Shown here: piece by piece, positions 10,212-22,200 of the stretch
Position numbering within the stretch: the stretch's first letter is position 1
Layout: each line of letters begins with the position of its first letter
Assembly: GCA_903813345.2 (NCBI GenBank)
Contig: CAIIXF020000004.1
Coordinates: forward strand, 10,550,196-10,610,195
Direction of reading: 5' to 3'
Source of the DNA: Owenia fusiformis
Taxonomy: Eukaryota; Annelida; Polychaeta; Sabellida; Oweniidae
Length of the DNA: 60,000 bases
Notes under the pieces: generated by a model
What the model was told of the DNA's origin: nothing
What the model saw: only the letters and a program-made list of their open reading frames with translations
Database searches by the model: none
Program-made: the position numbers and the translations under genes

Positions 10212-13200
10212 GTAAGAATATCATAAAAGATGACACACATACCTTTCATTATTATCGTCATTGTTAATTTTCTCAGTTTCTGATTGGTCGAACAATCATC
10301 ATATGACATGAAATATCCCCTGTTATTATATACCCGATATGTAACCCTAATCCTGATTGGTCAATGATGCATAGTCACGAGCCATAAATAGAATTGCTAT
10401 TTCCCTTTGAAAGTTATATTCCTCTTTGAATTATTGCCAACTTATGTCACTTTTTCCCCTCAAAACGCCTGCACATCGTCACTGCTTTTGTTAGCAGTGG
10501 GAAAATATCATACATGCACATAATTAATTAGTTTCAAGCCTTTGTCACTCACTGTAAACAAAAAGAGCATTCACCATTTTCAACCCTCATCAATTTAATA
10601 ATTTTATTTTATTTATTAGTATGCCGTTGTAGAGTGAAATAGTGAATAGTGAAACAGTAAATAGTGATACATGTAATATCATAATAAATAGCAAGGTGGG
10701 TCCTTATGTAGGTCAAAAGGTGAAACCTCACAAAACCCTTGCAAAAAAGTTTCTGGTTGAATTTCATTCGAGTACTATTTAGTAACACTGTGCAAAATAT
10801 TTTGCAAGATGCGATAAGAAAGTATTGAGGATAATTTGATGCGCTCGTGTATTGTATCCTTTGCATTTGTTTTTTTTCCCTCATTCAAAATTTTTCTTGC
10901 AAGGCATATGTAGTTAAAATTGTCTACAATTTTTTTGAGCACTCTTATAAATCCTTTACTGTAGCGAGAAAATCGTATAAAATTAATTATTGTTTTTTTC
11001 TTACTTATTTGACACCTCACATTAGATGCTTTGCTGCTTGTCACACTCAATTTAGATGTATTATTTCTTGTCACAGGCAAACGCTCACAGAGACATGTTG
11101 TCAGGGCAACATAATTGGTATGCATGTTCTCACGCCAGACCCACATATTGTAATGTATGCAGAGAGGCCCTATCCGGGGTTACATCACATGGCTTATCAT
11201 GCGAAGGTAATAACCAGTTTTTTAATAAGTCTTTATTTCGGTTTGTAATACCCAGATTTAGTCAAGATTTATTTGCAAATAAGGATAAAAGTTGTATCCA
11301 GATGTTATGTTTTTGCAAAATGAAGATTGAAAGTTGTATCCAGATGTCATGTTTTGCAAAATCACCCTATGCAGACAGAGCCTGTGGGAAATATTGGGTG
11401 CGGAGCAAATGAGCGGAGGGTGCGGAGCTAACGGTCATTTTTGAATTTAAATTTGGGATATTTCTGAAACTAAGCCGTTTTGGGACTTCAAATATACCAA
11501 GATATGTGTATTTGACACCAAATATCAATACAATTGTGAAAATAGTAGCGCAATTCATTCTATAGCGACGCAGTGTGCCTTAAACCTTTCCCAGACCTAT
11601 ATTTTTTGAAATTATCCTTTTAATACTGAGTCCCCAGCATTCATAAAAAATGGTGTTCAATGTACACTATCTATACAAATTATTTTTGCATCTTGGAAGC
11701 CAGGCAGTATCTGTGTGATTTTATAAAAATTCGGAATGTTTTTCAGATATTAGCCCCTCTAAATATTGGGTGCGGAGCAGCTCCATAAACGTAGCTCCGC
11801 ACCCAATATTTAGAGGGGGCTCATATCTGAAGAACATTTCCGAATTTTTATAAAATCACTCAGATACTGCCTGGCTTCCAAGATGCAAAAATAATTTGCA
11901 TGGGTAGTGTATCTTGAACACCATTTTTATGTCCCCACCACATAGTGTGGGGCCATATTGTCGGCCTAGGCGCGTCCGTCCATCCGTCTGTCCGTCTGTC
12001 TGTCTGTCCGTCTGTCCGTCTGTCCGTACGTCCGGCAGTTTTCTCCAAAACCGCTACAGATATCACCTTCAAATTTTCAGGGATAACTTATGAGTGCATA
12101 CAGATGTGGATGAAAAAAAAATTAACTCGATACCTACTTCCTGTCGGCCATTTTGAAGTCAAATGCTAAAATCCTTGTCTGCAAACTTTAAGAAAAACTG
12201 CTTCACAGTTGCTTTTAAAACTTTAATATCTTGTTCAGCTCACTTCATTCTAGATCTGATTAGGTTTTGGACCTGTTAGCTCAGTCATGTCAGCCATTTT
12301 GAATGTTTTAAGAAAAGTTAGCGCACGATAATACTTTGTATCATATTGAATGGTGTTTTTCAGTTTTCATACTTAAACTATTTCTTAGCTTTATAAATAA
12401 TTTCAGGTGTACTTTGTTGTAAAAGCCTATGTTATTGTTAACAGTAGTTATATGTGATAATTTTGTAAAAAGAAATCAGCAAAAACTCATGATCACTTTT
12501 TTATTGTCGGCCATTTTGGATTTTTCCATCCTAAAATCTTGTCTGTAAAGTCTTGTCTACGCGTTTTCAGGTCAACCGTTTGGTAGATCAATTTTAAATT
12601 TTCAGGGATGATTCTTAGTATGAAAATCTAGATCTGATTAGTTTTTGGGCATTCTGGGTAAATGTCAAGGCAGCCATTTTGGATTTTCCGTCCTAAAATT
12701 TTGTCTGTAAAGTCTTGTCTACGCATTTTCAGGTGAACCGTTTGGTAGATCAATTTCAAATTTTCAGGGATGATTCTCCATATGAAAATCTAGATCTGAT
12801 TAGATTTTGGGCATTCTGGGTAAATGTCAAGGCAGCCATTTTGGATTTTCCGCCCTAAAATCTTGTCTGTAAAGTCTTGTCTACGCATTTCCAGGTGAAT
12901 CGTTTGGTAGATCAATTTGAAATTTTCAGGGATGATACTCAGTATGAAAATCTAGATCTGATTAGTATTTTGGCATTCTGGATAAATGTCAAGGCAGCCA
13001 TTTTGGATTTTCCGTCTTAAAATATTGCCCGTAAAGTCTTGTCTACGCGTTTTTAGGTGAACCGTTTGGTAGATCAATTTCAAATTTTCAGGGATGATTC
13101 TTAGTATGGAAATCTAGATCTGATTAGTTTTTGGGCATTCTGGATAAATGTCAAGGCAGCCATTTTGGATTTTCTGTCCTCAAATCTTGTCTGTAAAGTC

Positions 13201-16200
13201 TTGTTTACATGTTTTCTGGTTAACTGTGTGACGGATCAATTTCAAATTTTCAGGGGTGGTTCTTAGTATGAAAATCTAGAACTGACTAATTTTTGGGCAT
13301 TCTGGGTAAATTTTAAGGCAGCCATTTTGGATTTTCCGTCCTAAAATTGTGTCGGTAAAGTCTTGTCTACTCATTTTTAGGATAACCATTTGACGGGATC
13401 ACCCATAGGTGGGGACATTTTGTACACATTTGTGTTCTTGTTTATGAATGCTGGGGACGCAGTATTAAAAGGATAGTCTCAAAATATATAGGTCTGGGAA
13501 ATGTTTAAGGCATACTGCGTCGCTATTAAAGGAATTGCACTACTATTTTCACAATTTTATTGGTATTTGGTGTCAAATACACATATCTTGGTATATTTGA
13601 AGTCCCAAAACGGCTTAGTTTCAGAAATATTCCAATTTTAAATTCAAAAATGACCGTTAGCTCCGCACCCTCCGCTCATTTGCGCCGCACCCAATATTTC
13701 CCACAGGCTCTGTCTGCATAGGGTGAAAATGAAGATTGAAAGTTGTATTCAGATGTCACGTTTTTGCAAAGAGGATAGAAGTCATTTCTAGATGTCTTCT
13801 TTGGGGAATTAGGATAAACCTTATTCAGATATCATGTTTTTGCTAGTGAATATCAAAATTATGTCATGATTTTGCCTAGGATAAACCTTATATCCAGATA
13901 TCATGCTTTTGCCAGTGAATATCAAAATTAAATCTAGATGTTTTTTCTTTGCCCATTAAGATAAAAGATGTCATGATTTCACAAATGAGGATAAATGTAG
14001 TAGATAAATAACAAGGAATGAAGTAATATTTGAGAGGACCATTCTTGGTTTGGAGAATGAAATTCATCGGCTTACTGTACGTCTGGTATTATTCGCTAGA
14101 TTTAATTTCGCGAATTTTGCGAAAACACGATTTCGTGGCTATTAAATTTTGTGAATTTCACAAGTTTGAAATTCATTACTATTCCAGGAATTCTCGAGCT
14201 ACTCGTGTGTAAATTAAGTTAGATGTACAGTAATTGCACTTACCTGGTGTCATATTTGGATGAGATTTACAATAACTGGGATCTTTATCATCGGCAAGCT
14301 GCATATCAACCTCTATTGCATCGTCATTTTTGATATTAAAGCAAAAGTGCGTGCCTCCCATAATAACTTTACCGTACTTCATACTGTATTTTATCGTATT
14401 CGGGGATTCCCCAGTATATGATGTCCATTCAAATTGCAGGCTACGATCACGTGAACAATCGTGCGCACGTGCTCTTTCATTGCCGCGCATGCGCATACTA
14501 AAGTCATGGAGTTGCATAGTACTATTGAAGTACTATAACTCGATCCAAACTAGTATAGAAAACTCATAAAGCACGCGAATAATACCGGGCATACAGTATT
14601 TCGATGCTATGCAATGTGGCCAACAAACATGTTTAGAGATGGAACAAACTACTTACTACACTTTCAAGTACAATCATACATTACATGTATCTATACTATG
14701 TAAGATTTCATTTTGATTAGAGTAAATATCAATTTCGATAGTCTCCTATCTTTAATAATGATGCTGGGGGTTCGCCTTATATTTGTTTTATGAAAGAAAT
14801 GAAAATATTACCATGATTGAATCTTAGATATGCAAAAGATCACATTTCAATCTACATTATGTAGAAAAATCAAAATTGTTGGTGACATTGGTAACATAGA
14901 AATAAACTTTATCCTCCAAACTGAGAACGGTCCTTCGAAATCCATACAATAAGAGTCACAATTTTAAGGATTGTTATTGATAAGAAAATGTTGCCATATT
15001 ATCATAATTCACAAGTTAATAACAGTTTTATTCATAGCATACAGTATTATACATAGTATAATATTATATCATAAGATGATAATTGTTATGTTATGTATAT
15101 GTACTCTGTTCGATACACACATGTAGACACATGTTATTTAAAAAGTGAAGTAAACTCGTTGGTTCTTTAAAAACATTATAGTCAACACTCAAGTATATAG
15201 AAATAATGAAAAAAAATTCAGAAATGATGAGAAATAGGACTTAATTCCAATTTTAAAAAGAAATTATACAATGAAACAAATAAATTTCATTCATTTAAGA
15301 AGGATGAATTTGAACAGGTGATATTTTGTTATTTCAGTGTGTAAGTTTAAAGCTCATAAACGTTGTGCTATTAGAGCAGGGAATTTTTGTAAGTGGACCA
15401 CACTCGCTTCAGTTGGAGTTGATATTATAGAAGAAGAGGGGGTATGTATCAAAAATATTGTAAATTAATTTACATTTTTGGTGAGATAAATTCCCAAATG
15501 AATTTCATTTATTGTGCTGAAAACATTATCAAATTATTTAGTATGCAATATTTCATGATATTGAGTATCAAATTTTTTTACTCATTCAGTAGTTCCAAAC
15601 ATGTTTTTTATTATTCTAGACATCGAGTTTTGTATATTTTCAAACATTGATTTAAATATTTTCAGACATTGAGTATTAAATATTTTCAAACCTTGATTAT
15701 CAAATATTTTCAGACATTGAGTATGCCTCATCAGTGGCTGGAGGGAAATCTACCTGTCAGTGCAAAATGCAGTGTCTGCGACAAAACTTGTGGTTCAGTT
15801 CTCCGCCACCAGGACTGGAAATGTCTCTGGTGTAAAGCTATGGTAAGAAGGCCACCAAAAGGAAGATCGCTGCCACGAATTGGTTGTCATACAGATATGA
15901 AATGATTTTCTGAAATATTTCTTGTGTCTCTTGAGATTTTAATCTAATGTCATATTACTTCAGTTTTTTTTATTAATTTTTAACTGATTTCAGTTGTTAT
16001 ATGGGCTCAGTGTCCGCCATAAAGCAAACAGTAAAGTTGTCAATACTCGAAATTGAATAAAAATGTTAGAAAGTCAGAAACTTCAATCAAAATGTGGAGA
16101 AAATTCCATGAAAATGAATTGCAGACAACAATTATTTTTGTTTTTCTAGGCACACTCACAATGCAAGGAACTCTTCAGTAAAAAGTGCCCCCTCGGACAA

Positions 16201-19200
16201 TGCAAAGTATCTATACTGCCACCTATATGTGTGAATAACACTGACTGCGATGGCTATTTTGAAGCGTCAAAAAATACTCGTCATAGCCCCCTATTGGTGT
16301 TTGTAAACTCTAAAAGTGGAGATAATCAGGTTTGATTCATTAATTTTTGAATTTTGAACATTATGTGAAGTTTTGATTGTAACTGTAAATTTTGTTATGT
16401 TGGCTCACGTGTATCATTTTTATTTTGATTCCCAACCCATTTTCGTGAGCAATACCTCATTGAAATTCCCATGTTTTTCATATTTATCACTTGAAGCCAG
16501 AAACTCCTCATTGGAGGAGCCCTTTATGTGTTCTTTTATGTGCACCAATACACACTACAGACAAAAGCTGACAATTCAGTGAAACATCCTGAATTACATA
16601 ATGCACGAACATTTATTTTATCTGAACTGGGAATCAAACTCAGGGATAAAATAATATTCAATATTCAACTAATTTGTTATAAATTCAGTTAAAGATAATA
16701 TTTTCTATTTTCAGGGAGTCAAAATGTTACGGAAGTTTAAGCAGATCTTGAACCCAGCACAAGTGTTTGACTTGATAAACGGCGGTCCTAAGGCAGGGTA
16801 AGGAGGCATTTTTTCAAGATTTCAGACTGTGTCCTGTTTTAAAATGTGAAATTAGGTAAAAAAGAGAAAATACACCTCTTTCGATTTTGGTCTTTCCCAT
16901 TGGCACTTGGGGATATGTAGTTAATTTGATTAAAGTGGAAATTTTTGTCTGATTTTGTATATCAAAGAATAAAGACAACAAATTTTTTGGACAAAACTAT
17001 TCCTGAATCAACTGATAATAAACAGTTTCTCCATGACTATCATTGTAACACAATAGTTACTATGGTGACATCACATATAATAGGTATATGGGGGAATTAT
17101 AATTGCGCATTGGCTTATATCATAAGAAGAAAAACATGTAATAACCAATACAACTGGTAATTGCCATTCAATGTAAGAGATACTAATAATACAGTAATGG
17201 CACCTGTATGAGTGTACATGAATATATTCATTTGTGTATTCTTCTTGCAAAAATTCATCATCACTATTTTAAAATTCACCTCATCTGCTCTAATTTTTTA
17301 AGGAAAACATGTTTACTTTGTTATTCAAGTAAAGTGAATTGTGACTTATGAAACAATATCCATTATGAAATCGTAGTGTAATTTTTTCAAGGTCTCCATC
17401 TTTCAGGTGTCCATTACCAAATGATTGTGTAATTTCTTTCAAGGTCTCTTGATGAGATGTAATTAAGTTGTGATGTAAGAAACATGTTCTTCATGAAATT
17501 GTTAGTACAATAACGTCATTTCTAAGGGCGATATAGTGAAATTTCGGCCCTCGGTCCAATATTTCACTATATTGCTCGCAGAAATGACGTTATTAGTATT
17601 ATTACCACCGTTAACGACCAGGACTGAAACAGCAAGAAAATCTTACGCATTGAACTATATCTAATTTCCCGGGGAAAATTGCCGGTCCAGAATATATTCT
17701 AGACCGGTCCATATGGACCACCACTATGACGTCACACATTTCTCAGGTCGATATAGTAAAATAAACGCCTTCTAAACTAGCACTAAAACCCCTAGAACTG
17801 GCCCGGCAATGTGGTAATAATGTGTAATATCTTTCAAGGTCTCTTGTTGCGATATAAGTAGGCGTAAATATCAGATAAATATGAATCTGTCGATTCTTCA
17901 TTACTTCCGTCTCTGGTAGAATATTCCTTTCTGTTCATGCAACTTTTCTTTATTGGAGCATTTGAATGAAGTTTTTTTTATTAGATTTTTGCATTTCTAT
18001 ACAATTGAGAATGGGTAGTTTTTATTCTGTTGTTGTTTTATTTCCTGCTTTATTTATTCTAATTCTGTCATGACAATCATTTTAATAATTGGATATCTAA
18101 TTTTTTTCTTCCTAGAAGATAATAATGATTGTAAATATTGGCATGATTTTTCTGTATTGGTTTAAATTATTGACCAATCCAGAATCTTTTTCAGGGAATG
18201 ACCATTTGTAAGAGCTAATTAAGTTCTTTACTCTTGAAAATCATGAATTTTAAATTTTCAGGTTGAGTCTACTTCAAAGATTTGACCATTTAAGAATCTT
18301 TTACAGTGAATGACCATTTGTAAAATTTAATTCAGTTCTTTACTCTTAAAAATCATGAATCTTATATTTTCAAGTTGAGACTTTTTCAAAGATTTGACCA
18401 ATTCAGAATATTTTTCAGTGGGTGACCATTTGTAAGTTCATTGAAAACCATATGAATCTTATATTTTCAGGTTGAGACTATTTCAAAGATTTGATCAATT
18501 CAGAATCTTAGTGTGCGGAGGAGATGGTTCAATAGGATGGGTCTTATCAGAAATAGACAAAGCAGGCATGCATAATAAGGTTGGTCATGTTAATTTCGTG
18601 AAAAGAGTGGAATATAGAGGAATAAGAGAGACAAATCATTCGAAGATGTAAAAGAAATAAAAAAAGTTTTGTCATTTAAATTTCATCAATAGAAAAAATG
18701 AGACATTGATCTCATAGGACAAAATGATTATGAAATGCAAGAAAAAGACAGATCTGTCAGTTAATAAGTAGACAGCCTTTTTAGGAGTAATTGGACAAAC
18801 AGCTTTTAATAGACAATACTTAGGATTCGAACTCTACAATGTAGACTTAATTTGAGCCTGCAATCCAACAATTGGCCCTAGTACCAAATGCACATGATGA
18901 GTTTATTCAAAGTAGAGTTGGGCACTCGAGTGAATAAATAAATACAATTCAAAAAGACATAAAAAGATAAATAGTTTCCTATTCATATTCAAGTTTCATA
19001 TTTGTATTATAATATCATCTTTTTATTGTAGTGTCAGGTTGGTTTACTACCTCTGGGGACGGGGAATGACCTCGCAAGGGTACTAGGGTGGGGCGCCGCT
19101 TTTGATGATGACACTCAAATCCCTACAGTACTTGAAAAACTAGAACACGCACAAATCAAAATGTTGGACAGGTAAATGTGAAATGAAATCACAATTTATG

Positions 19201-22200
19201 TAATATTTCTTTTGCTTGTATGTTGATTTCATTATTGGGTGTAAAAACATTATTTTAGATATTATAGGAATGTTTTATGAAACGAATCTAAATGTTTTTC
19301 GTTTTGAGGAAAGTGGAATATTTTCTCAAGATTTAATGGAATTTTCCCCTTAGAATTTTCACTGCAACGGAATTTTCCATTATGTTTTGTTCTAAATAGA
19401 TGGAGCATCATGTCCTATGAGGGTCCAAAACTGGCTGGTCCACGGAAGATTTCTCAACAGTTTGATGATCCAATCACAATGTATGAGGATTCGGTCGGTG
19501 CTCACTTAACCAAAATCCTCCAATCAGATGACAGTGCCACTGTGATATCTTCAGCGAAGGTTTTATGCGAGACTATAAAAAGTTTTGTAGAAAAAGTTGC
19601 ATTAAATAAGAATGAGGAAGATACAGAAGATGAGGGGGATGAGACTATATCAGAAAAAGTACATATTTTCATAATTTTTACATACTCTTCATTTCATTCA
19701 ATCATTTTATATGTTTTCATGTACAATTAATTTGTATATTGGTGAACTTAACTTAAGAAGGAAAGAAGCATAGAAATAAAAATAATAAAGAAGTAATAAA
19801 CATTAAATCAACACTTAAAGGCCCTGTGTAAAGTTTCATGTTTTTTCATCATTTGTCAACTATTTGCCATGACTAAAGAATTTGTTTTATACATTTAAGT
19901 TGGCATTGTAAATTTGAATACAGGCACCTTGTAATACTATATTTTATATGAGATATTTAATTACTATTTTCAGTGCGCAGTGTTAAATCAGAAATTGAGC
20001 ATGTTGCTGCAGACATTAGATGCAGAATCAGAAATTGCCTCTGTGGCTAAACAGGTAAGATGTTTGCAATGGAATTTTCCAGTCATTTAAAGGTTACCCA
20101 CTTCCATCTGGAATTTTCCACTGCGGCGTTTGTTTTTATCTAGAATGCATAGTGAAATATTTTAAACAAGTCATTAGCCATTTCCCCACGAAAAATTATA
20201 CTATAACATATATCGAGTATTATATCAATGTATTTTTACTTTTTATTATTCAGTTAGCTGCTGAAGTATCCAGTAAACGACACAAAGAGGAGGAAAATCA
20301 TGAATTACAGCTAGAAACTTTACAAAATATTCCTCATGTGCAAATAATAATCCCTGATATTACCCATGAATCTCATGATGATGCAGTATTACCTATAGAG
20401 CCAGTTGCAATCACATCTACCACATCTACTTCCTTGCAAGTAGATGACACTCAGTCTAGTCTCCTTATTGAAGTGCCTTCTTCAATGGAAAATTCCGTTG
20501 AAGTGGATATGGAAAATTCCTCTGGAGTGGAAAATTCCCAAGGAGTGGAAAGTTCCACTGAAGCGGAAAGTTCCATTGAAGTGGAAAAATCCCATGAAGT
20601 GGAAATTTCCACAGAAAATGATAAAACAGACTTCACAGACATTGACAATGAATACTCTACCCATGACAACACACTTACTGGAAAAGAAAACAGAAATTGT
20701 GAAGAAAAGGAAAAAGACGAGGGAGTGAGCTTTGATCTCGAGGAAGTTGAAAATGACAATATGGGACCATGTCCTTCAAAATCAAAATCGGCAAGGAATT
20801 TCCACTCCAGAGAAAAGTTGATGTCTCGAGCTAATAGCTTGAAAAAAGCTGTACGCCATATCATTGAACACACAGAAAAGGGTATGGTATTTGTCAATTT
20901 TCTCAGAAAGTTTTTTGTTATCCAAATGAACATGTTTGGCGCACATTATAACATGAACCTAGTCAGATCAGTTTTTCACTATGCTTTATGAGATGATTTC
21001 CTCTGCATTTGAGCACACATTATTGCATTGCCCCTCTCAAATGTGTATCCTCTTGAAATAAGAAAAATCCTGAAAACTATTACTTTTTATCAGCTTTTTC
21101 ATAAAAGTTAAAAATGATTAAAATCACTCTGACTTCAAGAAATACTGCTTTGTAAGCATGATGTTCAGAGCTATTAGGTAACAGACAAATTCAACAACTA
21201 TTTTTAAGTTTTAATCTGTTATACTTTGTTTGTAGCTGTTGATGACCAAAATGAGCAAACTCAGCAGATGCAACAACTGGGAGATCTTATGGTGCCTAGC
21301 AAGTAATAAATTATTTTTGATCATTTTATGATTTGAATGTTTGGTTTCACTGCAGTTAAGAGTTTATCCATATATTTAAAAGATTGTGTGATGATATCAG
21401 TGCATGCAACTATTAGATGTTTACTCAATTATTTGTCTTTAAATTGGAAATTTGGCTATTTGTTTCTAGATCCCCATCGTTGTCAAGACAACCACCAATT
21501 ACAAATTGTTTTACTATTTCTAGATCTCCAACATTGTCAAGGCGACCACCGGTGTCATCGAGTTCAACCAAGAACTACCTTACTGTTCCTGGTGCTTGTC
21601 CTGGGTCCACATCCCCCGGTTTCCCACGTTCCCCTCGACTCAAGAAGGGTAAGTTGACTTTGATTTTAATTTGTCTCATAAATTGTCTGGTCAAAAGATT
21701 TATTGGGCAGTTTGTACTGCAGACCTCTAGCCAGCTTTAGCCAAGTGGGGGAGGGTTGGTTTTAATAAATTCCAGGGGTTTCATTTTAGCCTAAAATTAT
21801 TTGGAAAGTGCTCTAAATGGTGAAAAATTGTATGATTTTGAAAGAGCCTCCCCCTGGCTTCAGGTCTCAGTACTTAATGATTTACATGTAAAATAGTTTA
21901 AGATATTTGATGAGCTATTATTATTAAATATGTTTTAAGATTAGATATTTACAAAAGGGAAAGATTATTTAAAGAACTTGGAAATTGGTGAAAATGTTAT
22001 CTCTCTGGTATGACATAAATTAGATTAAAGTATATTTTATTTCATATTTGATTATTTGATTTATAGATCAGTAGATTGTAGCTTCACTCAATATATAAAT
22101 ATGGTCATATTTCAAATCATAATAATGTACTTCCTCATGCTTGATCTTTAGTTTTTTTTATTTTTTGTTCAAATATATGTTTTTCTCTTTTGCCCTATTT

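Noticed and set aside
10609-11248. Overlapping minus- and plus-strand frames of 91-133 residues before the first C1 exon
   Set aside because: Only the segment from 11077 matches the kinase. The remainder is AT-rich intron with no recognisable motif.
11945-12072. [16 protein letters not shown]-type frame over the GTCCGTCTGTC tract
   Set aside because: A simple-sequence tract inside the TCCCCACC element; open on both strands for compositional reasons.
20451-20933. 160-residue minus-strand open frame (Ser/Thr/Phe-rich)
   Set aside because: It is the antisense shadow of the acidic repeat exon of the kinase, which has phased splice sites and conserved DGKD blocks.
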